Assembly: GCF_000378385.1 (NCBI RefSeq)
Contig: NZ_KB899660.1
Location: 868,001 to 932,000 of the forward strand
Reading direction: 5' to 3'
Length of the DNA stretch: 64,000 bases
Source of the DNA: Paenibacillus daejeonensis DSM 15491
GTDB lineage: Bacteria; Bacillota; Bacilli; Paenibacillales; Paenibacillaceae
Below are positions 36,001 through 43,947 of this stretch, piece after piece. Within the stretch, counting starts at the first letter, position 1, and the number at the start of each line of letters is the position of its first letter. The translations under genes were made by a program, and so were the position numbers. The notes below the pieces were generated by a model. That model was not told the origin of the DNA, made no database searches, and saw only the letters and a list, made by a program, of their open reading frames with translations.

Positions 36001-37896
36001 CAGAACTACGGTTACACCGCCTTGATTTACCTCGATGCGCGGCAGTTCACCAGCTGGCAGCTGGAGACGAACCGCTGCGGTACGGCCCTCCGCAAGCTCG
36101 ATGCGGACATCCTTGTCGCGATCTGCCGCTTGCACTGCAATGACATACGCCCGCTGATCGTTCGGCACTGTGATGACCGGCTGTTCACCTGTCGGCAGTG
36201 TCAGCTCAATCGGCGGCAGACCGCCCGGCAGGCTATCCGGCGCATCGCTCATATCATAGAGACGATTCTGACCTTTGAGGAAACGGTCATAGGCGACCAG
36301 GGCGTAGGTGCACTGGTCGGTTGCCATACCATCAGGTCTTGTTTGAGTCGAAGAATGAACGAACCCCCCGCCTTCTACCGCAAACCCCATCATAGCATCT
36401 AGTGGAGAATTTCCATTCTTTATAAAGCGTCGATCTGTATGAGGATCAATACCCAGGCTAGTTAAAGCAACAATAACCTGGGCTGGGCTCTCGGGATTTT
36501 TTACGTTCCAGCTCTCGTATCCACCATCTGACTTCTGATTATCCGATAACCAAACTAGCGCTCTGTCTACCGCAGCCTTTACATTAGGGTGAGTTTCATA
36601 ATAAGGAGCAAGACTCTGAATAGCCATTCCTGTCATATCAGGGTCTGGCCCGTTTACACCAGATCCGAATGCCCATCCTGCGGCGGCTTCTGTCCCCCTT
36701 TTAACTTCTCTAGACAAAACACCTTCGATTAACATTTCTCTTGTAGCCTGCTTCTCACCTTCATGGAGAACAGGCAGATCATAGTTACGTGTATCTAATG
36801 CAATGAGGGTAAAAACGTAAGCATTAATTCCTTGTTTGTAATTTGTGCTATCTGCCATAAAGACTCTTAAATCATAGCCCCCGAGATCTCTAAAATCGGC
36901 ACCAATTGCCGAAAGGGTTAAGGCCCGTCTAGCGTATTCTGTGTTTGTAGTACCAAAACTGCCAGATTGTAAAATTGCTTTGGCTTCTATACTTTTATAA
37001 TAGTTCTGGTAGTATCCCTCTGGAACCTGATATCCCGAGCGAGCCAATGTGAAGACAGACCATTCTTGTTCGTCTATCGGCGTAGGCTTACTACTTACTA
37101 AGTACGCTAGACTGTTCTCAAGATGACGCTCTATTCGCTCTCTCTCATCGGAGTGATGCTTGGCCAGCGCCGCACTTAGTTTTGCCAGAGCACTGCCTAT
37201 GCTTTCAGCCGAGCTCTCGATATTTACGGCAACTGCCATCGCTTCCTCATACGAGGTCCGCAGCTCGGCATTCTCCATCAGCTTTATATATTTCGCATCG
37301 CTATTGATTTCCGCAAGCTTGGAAGTCAGCTCATCCTTATCTGCGGGCTCAATATAGTTTTCTTCATAGCCAAACCCTATATCAGCCCCCCATCCGTGCA
37401 CCGTATATTGGTAACGAATCACATCACCGTTTTGAGGCTGATAGGCTGCCATGCCTACTGATGGCAGAACATGATTCACCGTGTACATCCAGCCCGACAT
37501 ATCCGTATAATCGAAATCGCTCAGCCATGCTTCGTTCTGACGCGTTCCGATCGTGTTGGCGTGTTCCAGGATGTAAGCCGGAATTTGCACCGCCCCTGCA
37601 TTGGGATCATGAACAGCTCTCAAATAAAATCCATTGCTGGCATTTCCCATATAGGTTAATTTTTCATCGCCAATCGCCCGCAGCAGCACATGAGCTGCCG
37701 TCTCCCCAGCATAATAGGGGACTTGAATTGGCACTTGAATATAGCCTTGGCCAAGGGTGAATTTCTCCACCGCAACTGTTACATAACCTGTCGCCGCGAC
37801 CTCTGCTGCTTGTACATTTCCTGAGGATACTCCCGGCAACACTAGCGACCAGATCATACTCAGCATTAAAAATAAAGCTAGAAATTTGCGTTTCAT
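33010..37896 (-). CDS. 1628-aa SLH surface protein with two DUF4430 domains and two alpha/alpha-barrel modules; candidate B12-capture protein
   Basis: Signal peptide ends near NVQAAEVAA (about 31). DUF4430 domain 1 is at 36-175 (DMSGWMYTVNHVLPSVG) and alpha/alpha-barrel module 1 at about 255-550 (WSVFTLARSGYQVPEGYY; DPDMTGMAIQSLAPYY). A beta region follows to about 757, a poly-Gly/Pro linker, then DUF4430 domain 2 at 777-890 (SGWMYNVNGTYPNVGAS). A second Pro/Gly linker and beta region run to about 1110. Three SLH units at about 1120-1300 anchor the protein. Barrel module 2 is at 1315-1628 (WTVFGLARSQEQVPSAYY; DPDVTAMAIQALTPYY) and closely matches module 1. Prenyltransferase-like barrel plus DUF4430 is the layout of animal intrinsic factor/transcobalamin. 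It is the first gene after the cobalamin riboswitch. SLH domains in the interior are unusual. Ligand binding itself is inferred. Confidence 0.88.
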   Translation of the reverse strand: MKRKFLALFLMLSMIWSLVLPGVSSGNVQAAEVAATGYVTVAVEKFTLGQGYIQVPIQVPYYAGETAAHVLLRAIGDEKLTYMGNASNGFYLRAVHDPNAGAVQIPAYILEHANTIGTRQNEAWLSDFDYTDMSGWMYTVNHVLPSVGMAAYQPQNGDVIRYQYTVHGWGADIGFGYEENYIEPADKDELTSKLAEINSDAKYIKLMENAELRTSYEEAMAVAVNIESSAESIGSALAKLSAALAKHHSDERERIERHLENSLAYLVSSKPTPIDEQEWSVFTLARSGYQVPEGYYQNYYKSIEAKAILQSGSFGTTNTEYARRALTLSAIGADFRDLGGYDLRVFMADSTNYKQGINAYVFTLIALDTRNYDLPVLHEGEKQATREMLIEGVLSREVKRGTEAAAGWAFGSGVNGPDPDMTGMAIQSLAPYYETHPNVKAAVDRALVWLSDNQKSDGGYESWNVKNPESPAQVIVALTSLGIDPHTDRRFIKNGNSPLDAMMGFAVEGGGFVHSSTQTRPDGMATDQCTYALVAYDRFLKGQNRLYDMSDAPDSLPGGLPPIELTLPTGEQPVITVPNDQRAYVIAVQAADRDKDVRIELAEGRTAAVRLQLPAGELPRIEVNQGGVTVVLPQGSEVTSGSDQALTLFGPASITAAQITDKLAEGQELEAIVRQFALGGESRMAFDSYVTLTYPGLAEHGAAFAEQDELTLIQHFDSQAAGEASGADVFSYDAAGSLVIQTKHFTDFVVYKLSPEDSSGGGGGGDPGTNPGTPPATQTVTVSVDKQTIGKGTVLAPTTVTLQAGDTAWSVLQRTLDARNIPYESRFSGEFGSVYVESIAGDGEFDHGEGSGWMYNVNGTYPNVGASAYIVKSGDSIQWRYTTNLGADLGQAPWPGTDPPGPGTNPGTGGGIPGGGGASEQQALTVPSTLTADYTIKLTEEHKKAKHLTVNVPSSTHAVLLDLAAVASSIPQLTATRGELTLHIAEGTKLTAGGPAIRLLHAIEPTLEQREAAILAQENEQTKLSRAFTLNQGEQRAAFDQPLSVTIKGGAKQQAAYQAGDEWQQLRVYASQQAAQASQPGAVYGFVQGQDLVLRTTSATAFITYTVESITAPEPQPEPTDANAIYDDRASMAAWAYEGIARATEYGWLQGSEGLFRPQASITRAEFTKLLSELLELPLSSSSASAFDDVRAGQWFHPYVQAAYEADLVNGYGNRFEPQQTITREQMAVMIARALELPAASGSTILTDAAQIATWARSEVLAVYAAGLMTGDANRFHPQQQVSREMAAVVAVRAFDYLEGAPLPPAPEPEVPAPDAMLQQTQRTIAEAAAYLQRTVTNPIVTSVGGEWTVFGLARSQEQVPSAYYDRYLTNLEQTLKEKDGVLHRLKYTEYDRVILALTALGQPVDDVAGYNLLQPLADYDTLIKQGINGPIFALIALDSRGYEIPAHSGSGTQTSRQQLVDFILNREITGGGWTLDSSSSEADPDVTAMAIQALTPYYTGQARVKAAIDRGIAWLSGAQGADGGYLSWNASNSESAAQVVVALTGLSIDPHTDPRFIKNGHSLLEALLGFAATGGGFYHILPGGPDNGGAKPGEVDVMATDQALYALVAYERFATGKSRLYDLSDAS

Positions 37897-37962
37897 TTCT
37901 TGTTTTCCATTCCTCTCTCACACGCTTGTAGTTGTTCCTGCCGCCAGTGGTCCTGCAAACGC

Positions 37963-37994
37963 AAAAATCCCCGCATTCTCTCAAGAACGCGGGG
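37963..37994 (-). terminator. Expression-platform terminator of the cobalamin riboswitch
   Basis: On the minus strand CCCCGCGTTCT pairs with AGAATGCGGGG across a short loop and is followed by ATTTTT. It lies between the aptamer and the first gene, as expected for transcription attenuation when cobalamin is bound. Confidence 0.85.
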
Positions 37995-38059
37995 TGTCGC
38001 AGCAAACCTGACGGGTTGCATACCAAATAAACACCTTCCTATCCATCGTAGAATTGTGT

Positions 38060-38240
38060 ACTGCAAGCTGACAGGCAGGTCTTCTGGCTCAAGCGTCATC
38101 ATCCGTACCGCCTTCCCGGTTACCCAGTGGCATTTGGCACGAACTCTTCTTTTACAGCGGCGGGACCGCGCGGGAGTTACACCCGCTTCCCTTTTAACCA
38201 GTCCATGATCTCAATATCATCCCTGGCACCTGTAGCTATA
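38060..38240 (-). promoter_or_regulatory. Cobalamin (adenosylcobalamin-class) riboswitch
   Basis: Read on the minus strand, all hallmark blocks occur in order: GGTGCCAGGG at the 5' side, GGAAGCGGGTGTAACTCCCG, the GCCGCTG loop, GCCACTG, GGGAAGGCG, and the B12 box AGCCAGAAGACCTGCC (38074-38089). A terminator follows. It controls the surface protein and probably the DUF4430 and ECF genes, switching them off when B12 is plentiful. Confidence 0.97.
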
Positions 38241-38361
38241 TACGATTCAATTGTCTTGCCTATCATAACGAATGTAGCAAGATTTGTCATGTACTTTTGG
38301 TCACAAGAGAGGAGGCATTAATGTGTCTTGAACGCAAGAAAGTAACTCATTGGCATGCTTA

Positions 38362-38802
38362 TTATTTTTTATCTCTTAAAAAATCAGCAGGAATAATCAA
38401 CCCATTGATCGAAACCATATTGTTTAATGGGTTGCTTTGTTGCGTAGACTTTGTGGCAAACTCACCATCAAAATAACTCATCTTAAACATTTCACGTAAT
38501 GTATTGGATTTTTGCGAAGTCGTACTTTGAGCCGTAGCGAAGTACTCACAAATGTCATGTACCGATACATAAGGCTCAGAATTTTTATCAAACAAAAAAT
38601 TTACTGTACCGATCGCATGAATGATACCAGCAGCCCAAATCTCAAGCTTGCCTCGCATAAATGGAACTGTCCGTTTTCTCCCTAGCTTTTCTACCATTTT
38701 ACATGCTAGCTGCTCATAATCTTCATCGAGATATTTTTCACAAAATCCTTTGACTAATTGTAACAACTGCTCTTTTTTCTCTAGCATTTTGGGATCCTTC
38801 AT
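38362..38802 (-). CDS. DUF6398 domain protein
   Basis: 146 residues from the ATG at 38802, which follows TTGGAGGAG. The core KLEIWAAGIIHAIGTVNFLFD and DICEYFATAQSTTSQKSNTLREMF match the DUF6398 domain, which elsewhere occurs alone or attached to plasmid pRiA4b-like proteins. It looks helical and soluble. Function unknown; it converges on nothing and stands alone. Confidence 0.75.
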   Translation of the reverse strand: MKDPKMLEKKEQLLQLVKGFCEKYLDEDYEQLACKMVEKLGRKRTVPFMRGKLEIWAAGIIHAIGTVNFLFDKNSEPYVSVHDICEYFATAQSTTSQKSNTLREMFKMSYFDGEFATKSTQQSNPLNNMVSINGLIIPADFLRDKK

Positions 38803-38868
38803 ACTCTCCTCCAATTCACTTTTTCTCTACTATTTAAATTAGCTCCATTGTCATATATTCTCAAGGGT

Positions 38869-39747
38869 TTAGGATAAATTTTTGAGTGTTTTCATGAGGT
38901 ACCCATGCACTATCCCCACCACCTCATCCGGCTTCTCCTTGTGCGGCCAGTGTCGGGCCTCTTCAACGAGGAACAGCTCCGAACCGGGAATTAACTCATG
39001 CGCCTTATGAGCATGGGCGACTGGCACCGTCCGATCCTCCGTGCCATGTACGATAAAGGTAGGCACGGTTATGTCAGGCATCCGCGATCTGAAATCGCTC
39101 CTCAGTCCCTGCTTTCCCAGATACTCGCTTTTTTGCCATATCGCAAAGGCTCTTCCGGCATTCGGGATGCGCGCCGCCTCCTGTACCTCATCCATCAGCC
39201 CTTCCGTCACATTCTGGGGATCATAGAATAAGCCGGAGACGACAATCGAGCGGGCAAACATGCGGTTCTTGGCCATCCATTTATAGGAGAGGGTGTTGAG
39301 CGGCGTATTGACATAGAAATGATAAGTGAACGCATGGTACTCCCAACGATCCAGAATGCCATTGGAATTAATCAGTCCTAGCGCTTGCAAGTGGTTGGGG
39401 TAGGTCAATGCAAATTCGAGAACGATGCCTCCGCCCATGGACAACCCTATCACAACCGGACGATCGAGCTGCAACTCGTGAATAAAGTCTCGTAGAACCT
39501 GCGTATAGAACGTGTTGGTATACTCCACACCTTCCTTGTAGCCCGTCAATCCATAGCCTGGCATATCCGGTGCATAGACGCGGTAATGCTGCGCCAAGAG
39601 CGGGATAACCTCACGCCAGGACAACATCGCCGAGTCGACGCCTGCTCCGTGTACTAACACAACGACAGGCCCACTGTCGCCTGCAGTATAGTAGTTCATT
39701 TCGAAACCCTGAATGTTCGCCTTCCGATTCACCATATTCCGACTCAT
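38869..39747 (-). CDS. Alpha/beta-hydrolase
   Basis: 292-residue soluble hydrolase. The nucleophile elbow is GLSMGG (Ser about 102), the oxyanion region VLVHGAGVDS, the acid Asp lies in VHGTEDRTVP and the catalytic His in EEARHWPHKEKP. Relatives cleave C-C bonds or esters; the substrate is not evident. Its ATG overlaps the stop of the TetR gene (ATGA), so it is probably the regulator's target. Confidence 0.9.
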   Translation of the reverse strand: MSRNMVNRKANIQGFEMNYYTAGDSGPVVVLVHGAGVDSAMLSWREVIPLLAQHYRVYAPDMPGYGLTGYKEGVEYTNTFYTQVLRDFIHELQLDRPVVIGLSMGGGIVLEFALTYPNHLQALGLINSNGILDRWEYHAFTYHFYVNTPLNTLSYKWMAKNRMFARSIVVSGLFYDPQNVTEGLMDEVQEAARIPNAGRAFAIWQKSEYLGKQGLRSDFRSRMPDITVPTFIVHGTEDRTVPVAHAHKAHELIPGSELFLVEEARHWPHKEKPDEVVGIVHGYLMKTLKNLS

Positions 39748-40340
39748 GATGGTGACCTCCCTTCAACCAGATAGGGACCGAGCACGACGTCCATACAATC
39801 GTTGATCCAGTCTTCGGGGGGATCTTCGCCATTCGTTGCCCACATGAGCAAAGCCCCGGTGACTGCCGACTGCAGCACCCGGCTCAATTGAGGGACGGGG
39901 CAGGACGTTAACTCACCGGTCTGAACCGCTTTGTACAGCAGCTCTTGAATTCCTTGGTCCACCATAATCAAGCGCTGTTTAGCCTTCTCCCGCAGTTCGG
40001 GCTCGCTAATACAATCCGTGTAGAACGAAGCAATATTCGCACAGTGAATCGGATCCCCATCAGCAGTAATCCATAGATAAGCTAGTGCACGAATGCCCTC
40101 TAATCCGGACGGCAACTGCTTGGCCTCCTGGATGGCTTGCTCGGATACTGTATTCAAATCATCAAAAAAAGCCACGAACAGGTCGTTCTTCGTTTGAAAT
40201 CGTTGGATCAGCGCCGCCGGTGATACGCCAATTCGCTTAGCAATCGTACTAAGTGTGAGCTTGGCATACCCCACTTCGCTTAATGCCGTGAGTACGCCGC
40301 GGAAAATTTTTTCGTCTGAGAACGCCTTAGGTCGAGCCAT
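39744..40340 (-). CDS. TetR-family regulator
   Basis: 198 residues from the ATG at 40340, placed by a GATGAGGTG ribosome site; the GTG three codons earlier overlaps that site. The N-terminal helix-turn-helix is LTLSTIAKRIGVSPAALIQRFQTKNDLFVAFF; the rest is a helical ligand domain. A perfect 34-bp palindrome lies 15 bp upstream. Likely an autorepressor that also controls the coupled hydrolase. Confidence 0.92.
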   Translation of the reverse strand: MARPKAFSDEKIFRGVLTALSEVGYAKLTLSTIAKRIGVSPAALIQRFQTKNDLFVAFFDDLNTVSEQAIQEAKQLPSGLEGIRALAYLWITADGDPIHCANIASFYTDCISEPELREKAKQRLIMVDQGIQELLYKAVQTGELTSCPVPQLSRVLQSAVTGALLMWATNGEDPPEDWINDCMDVVLGPYLVEGRSPS

Positions 40341-40355
40341 ACGTTTCACCTCATC

Positions 40356-40389
40356 ATTATTAATTAATAAACGTTTATTAATTAATAAT
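40356..40389. promoter_or_regulatory. Perfect 34-bp palindrome, likely TetR operator
   Basis: Both 17-bp arms match exactly around the centre AAACGTTT (40369-40376). The arms are AT-only apart from the central CG, and the sequence repeats ATTAATTAATAA. It lies just upstream of the tetR-hydrolase pair. Confidence 0.85.
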
Positions 40390-40425
40390 ATATCCCACTA
40401 AGAAGGAAGCGTCAACCTCCCCCGA

Positions 40426-40968
40426 TTAACGCCTTACATAGAGGTTATGAACACGTGCCAGATCAGTGACTTTCTTCAAATCCAGCTCTTCCAATGAAAA
40501 CACGGGAAAACATAATTCCCAATTCCCTTGAATCAGCGTCTTTAAATACGGGAAATAGAAATCTGAAAAAAGCAGCTCTCTTGTAGCCAGTCTGACGAAA
40601 AGTTGCAAATACTTAACCTCCGTTACTCTAAAAACGGTTGTTTGTAAATTGGAGATATCTTCGTCAATAATCTCATCCAGTAGATGAATTTTGGGGCAGC
40701 TAACAATGACTTCTTTATTATTTGCCAAATATATAGCACTCATAACGTTCAAAAAGTTTGATTCATACTTTAAGTTATGTTCTTCGAAAGAGGATAGCAA
40801 CTTCTCTGATTCGCTTGCTGATAAGCAATAAGGATACACGTCTAAAATTCCGCAATGACTACTTGTTATTTCACTTTCGGATGCAATCCTACGTACCCAG
40901 GAGTCCATAATTTCTACTTCACTTGGGCTAGCCTTGCTAATGCCTCGATCCACATTGTTATCCGCCAT
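40426..40968 (-). CDS. Hypothetical protein
   Basis: 180 residues from the ATG at 40968, chosen for an AGAGGTGG site 6 nt upstream; a frame extension of 21 codons has no such support. No signal peptide or membrane segment. The middle is rich in Ile/Leu/Val (FRVTEVKYLQLFVRLATRELLFSDFYFPYLKTLI). I do not recognise the family. It is divergent from the glycosyltransferase gene. Confidence 0.6.
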   Translation of the reverse strand: MADNNVDRGISKASPSEVEIMDSWVRRIASESEITSSHCGILDVYPYCLSASESEKLLSSFEEHNLKYESNFLNVMSAIYLANNKEVIVSCPKIHLLDEIIDEDISNLQTTVFRVTEVKYLQLFVRLATRELLFSDFYFPYLKTLIQGNWELCFPVFSLEELDLKKVTDLARVHNLYVRR

Positions 40969-41066
40969 CTCTTCCACCTCTTGATCTCTATTTTGCACCC
41001 ACCGCCCGAACCTCCCTCTAAACCCCTTCATAGGTTAAACCAATGAGAATAAAGGAGGCATGACCG

Positions 41067-41789
41067 TTGAACAGTGGAGCAGGCAGGAGTCCGGGTGTCT
41101 CCATCATCACCGCTACGCATCGTCCGCAGTTTATCAAGAATTTGCTGGCCAATTATGCAAGACAACAATATCGCACGAAAGAATTGATTATCATCTTAAA
41201 TAACGACAGCGAGAAGCTGCACCGTTACCGCCAAATGGCTAAGGGCTTGCCCCATGTGCGAATCTATCAAGTATCAGAAAAACTCTCCCTCGGCCAATGT
41301 CTCAATTGCGGAATCGCCAAAGCCAAGCACCCGCTCATTGCCAAGTTCGACGATGATGACTATTATTCCCCCTTCTACCTGCAGGAGCAAGTTAATGCGC
41401 TCATCCGCACGAGGAGCGACGTCATCGGCAAACACGCCTGCCTGGTCTACTTAGAAGCTACCAAGGAGCTCATCATTCGCTCGCCCAAACATACCAATCG
41501 TCCAGAGTGGTTCGTTCAGGGTGGAACGATACTTTTTCACCGCAGGGTGCTAAAGAAGCACTGGTTTTCCGATCGCTCGCTTGGAGAGGATACCAAATTT
41601 CTGAGAGACTGCATCCATGCAGGCTATCGTGTCTATTCGACCTCCACGTATAATTATGTCTACATTCGCAGATCCGATAAGAAAAGCCATACCTGGCGGG
41701 TGAAGGATGCCTTCTACAAAAAGGGAAGTATCCCGGTAGCTAAAGGGAAGCCCTACCGGCCTTTTGCAGATCGGAAGCTGCCCCTGTAA
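41067..41789 (+). CDS. Family 2 glycosyltransferase, CgeD-like
   Basis: 240-residue GT-A enzyme. The nucleotide-sugar site shows VSIITATHRPQFIKNLLANY, LNNDS and the metal motif FDDDDYYSP (about 92-100); LGEDTKFLRD (about 173-182) supplies the acidic base region. No membrane segment. The start is a TTG 9 nt after AAAGGAGG. Similar proteins act in spore-coat or surface glycosylation. The stop codon TAA is the first bases of the repeat element that follows. Confidence 0.85.
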   Translation: MNSGAGRSPGVSIITATHRPQFIKNLLANYARQQYRTKELIIILNNDSEKLHRYRQMAKGLPHVRIYQVSEKLSLGQCLNCGIAKAKHPLIAKFDDDDYYSPFYLQEQVNALIRTRSDVIGKHACLVYLEATKELIIRSPKHTNRPEWFVQGGTILFHRRVLKKHWFSDRSLGEDTKFLRDCIHAGYRVYSTSTYNYVYIRRSDKKSHTWRVKDAFYKKGSIPVAKGKPYRPFADRKLPL

Positions 41790-41971
41790 CGGCCACAGGC
41801 GCACTTATTTCCGACTTTTCGGAGGGTTCATTCCCCTAACGGCCACAGATGCAGTTATTTTAACCATCACACACGAAAATAGGTCCCCTCATGCACAATA
41901 ACCGCCTATATGTCCGTTAGAATTCCAGATCGCTCATTTTGGACAAAATAAGGGCTCTGTTGTCCGTTAGA
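41787..41971. repeat. Intergenic F-F-R-R repeat element A (185 bp)
   Basis: Four related 24-26 bp units: forward at 41787-41810 and 41836-41860 (e.g. CTAACGGCCACAGATGCAG followed by TTATTT), inverted at 41897-41921 and 41946-41971 (ending GTCCGTTAGA). Spacing between like units is 49-50 bp. The element can fold into a long imperfect hairpin. The remaining bases to 42056 show nothing else. Confidence 0.85.
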
Positions 41972-42056
41972 GCAAGACGTCCCAGAGCAATAACGTCACA
42001 TGTCACCGAGGAAGGATACTTCACCTTGAAACTATCGCCCACCTGCTGCTGACTCG

Positions 42057-42316
42057 CTATATAGGAATATAAATCACAATCCGTGTCGTTGCCAACTCCG
42101 TGCCAGTCTGGCCGATCCAGTGCTCGAAATCAAACGAGCGCGGCTGCTCGTCATAGCCGTTCTCGACCAACCAAGCCTGAATCTCTTCATACAATCCGTC
42201 TATCTCTGACTCCGCGCCATCATGTGTTCCTGTTCGATGTCCTCGTTAAGACTTGCGTCAGCGGCATACCCCGCTAAACGAATGCTATGCGATAGCGTCA
42301 CTGGAGTAGCTTTCAC
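42057..42316 (-). pseudogene. Remnant of a GyrI-like/AraC effector-binding-domain gene
   Basis: From a GTG at 42316 the frame reads KATPVTLSHSIRLAGYAADA, then meets a stop near residue 39. A shifted frame then continues TGTHDGAESEIDGLYEEIQ and ends RIVIYIPI at 42057. Start and end match the two ends of a GyrI-like small-molecule-binding domain (about 155 residues), but the middle is missing and the frame is broken. Confidence 0.7.
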
Positions 42317-42409
42317 CGTAATTCCTCTTTTCTACACAAAAATAGCCTTCAGACTGACAGCGGCCATCTTAGGCCGCGTTGCCCTTCTCGAAAGCTACTT
42401 CCGTTGGCA

Positions 42410-42781
42410 TTATTTCACTTTTACCCGGAGTTGGGGCTGTGTGACGGTTCTGGATTGCGGATTTGCTTCTTGTGTCGTCCGGGTGGTTGCCTTTTTCACC
42501 GAATCGGTGACATTCTGCAAGACCTCTCCCACATCATGAACCGATTCCAACAATGGATCAATCGTCTCCATTTTCCCCTTCACTTCCGTGCTAATCTCGT
42601 TGGCCGTGTGAATGAATTGCCCTGCTTCCTTGGTCAAACCATGTACCGCATTCCGGACTTCTGTCAAGGTCTTATTGGTCTCGCTAAGCGTAGACATTCC
42701 CTTGTTCAGAATCTGAATGACGTAGTACACCAAGCAACTAAAAGCAAGGACTGCAACGACTACGCTGATCTCGATTACCAT
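42410..42781 (-). CDS. DUF948 membrane protein (YtxG-like)
   Basis: 123 residues from the ATG at 42781: one N-terminal membrane segment (ISVVVAVLAFSCLVYYVIQIL), then a helical coiled-coil-like region (LSETNKTLTEVRNAVHGLTKEAG) and a polar tail. This is the DUF948 layout, seen in general-stress-associated proteins. Function unknown. Confidence 0.82.
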   Translation of the reverse strand: MVIEISVVVAVLAFSCLVYYVIQILNKGMSTLSETNKTLTEVRNAVHGLTKEAGQFIHTANEISTEVKGKMETIDPLLESVHDVGEVLQNVTDSVKKATTRTTQEANPQSRTVTQPQLRVKVK

Positions 42782-42858
42782 GTTTGCTCCACTCTCCCTC
42801 ATCACAAATGTATGTGCGAGCAAGGGTGGACATTCCTAACTGGACAAACTTCTTGGCG

Positions 42859-43197
42859 TTAGGCTTTTTTAACAAACTCCGATTTCAATTTCATTGCACC
42901 AAAACCGTCGATTTTGCAATCAATATCGTGGTCGCCTTCGACTAAGCGTATGTTTTTAACTTTGGTTCCGATTTTAATGACAGACGAGCTGCCCTTTACT
43001 TTGAGATCCTTGATGACTGTGATCGTATCTCCATTTTGCAATGGATGACCGTTCGCATCCCGGAAGATTCGTTCTTCCTCGAGTTCAGCCGTGGCGCTGT
43101 CACTCCATTCATGGGCACATTCCGGACAGATCAGCAAGGCTCCGTCTTCATAGGTGTACGGGGATTCGCATACGGGACAATTCGGTAATTCAGACAT
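42859..43197 (-). CDS. PhnA/YjdM-family zinc-ribbon protein
   Basis: 112 residues. An N-terminal zinc ribbon ([21 protein letters not shown]) is followed by the PhnA C-terminal domain ([31 protein letters not shown]). Often annotated as an alkylphosphonate protein because of its old gene name, but no phosphonate genes are near and its role is unclear. Confidence 0.92.
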   Translation of the reverse strand: MSELPNCPVCESPYTYEDGALLICPECAHEWSDSATAELEEERIFRDANGHPLQNGDTITVIKDLKVKGSSSVIKIGTKVKNIRLVEGDHDIDCKIDGFGAMKLKSEFVKKA

Positions 43198-43271
43198 TGG
43201 GACAATCCTCCATTCTAGTTCAATGCCAGTATAGAGGAATTAATAGTATCTGGCTACCACAACCCTAACGG

Positions 43272-43454
43272 TTATTCATAGTAGGCCTGCATCAGGGTCT
43301 GCGTTTCATTGGCTTCACCAATTTCTGTTCCGAGCAAACCGTGCTCCAGCCAGCACTGACGGCACGCCTCCTCGGTCAGGCAGAATCCTGCGTCATCACA
43401 AGTGTAGCAGTGGTGTAACAGGTTTCGGGTGATGTCTACTTGTTCGGCTCTCAT
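43272..43454 (-). CDS. Small Cys-rich protein
   Basis: 60 residues from the ATG at 43454, placed by a GGAG site 10 nt upstream. The segment HCYTCDDAGFCLTEEACRQC holds five Cys plus nearby His, suggesting a bound zinc or Fe-S centre. Family not recognised. Confidence 0.6.
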   Translation of the reverse strand: MRAEQVDITRNLLHHCYTCDDAGFCLTEEACRQCWLEHGLLGTEIGEANETQTLMQAYYE

Positions 43455-43560
43455 CGCGTTCACGCTCCATTCGTTTTGTTGCTTTTAGTATAACGGAGCG
43501 TGATCGTGAGGTATGTGATTATTTTCACATTGTTTATCTTTATGCAATAATTTGAGTCTC

Positions 43561-43947
43561 CTATCCCTGCTGCACGATTTGCAGCAAATTTCCACAGGTG
43601 TCTTCAAAGACAGCAATCGTCACGTTCCCCATCTGAGTCGGCTCCATGGTGAAGGTAACCCCCAGCTCACTCAAGCGCTTATACTCCTCCTGAATGTCCT
43701 TTACCCCGAACATCGTTGCCGGAATACCGTCCGCTCGGATGCGCTCCTGGTAGTCGCTTGCAGCCGGGTGTTCATTGGGCTCCAACAAGAGCTCGGTACC
43801 GCTCTCCTCCTCCGGAGAAACAAGTGTGATCCATCTGTGTTTGCCCATTGGAATGTCATGTTTCTTAATGAAGCCAAGCTTCTCCGTATAAAAAGCCAAC
43901 GCTTTGTCCTGATCCTCCACAAAAATACTGGTCACAATGATTTTCAT
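43561..43947 (-). CDS. VOC-family (glyoxalase-like) protein
   Basis: 128-residue vicinal-oxygen-chelate fold: IIVTSIFVEDQDKALAFYTEKLGF at the N-terminus and GVTFTMEPTQMGNVTIAVFEDTCGN at the C-terminus are typical. Members detoxify or bind small molecules. Its ATG overlaps the ArsR stop (ATGA), so it is the regulator's co-expressed partner. Confidence 0.9.
   Translation of the reverse strand: MKIIVTSIFVEDQDKALAFYTEKLGFIKKHDIPMGKHRWITLVSPEEESGTELLLEPNEHPAASDYQERIRADGIPATMFGVKDIQEEYKRLSELGVTFTMEPTQMGNVTIAVFEDTCGNLLQIVQQG

Noticed and set aside
42222-42539. 105-residue plus-strand frame
   Set aside because: It overlaps the GyrI-like remnant and the DUF948 gene on the other strand; no homology seen and poor initiation.
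42859-43197. Phosphonate metabolism role for the PhnA-like protein
   Set aside because: The name is historical; no phosphonate genes are near and the fold is a generic zinc ribbon with a small beta domain.
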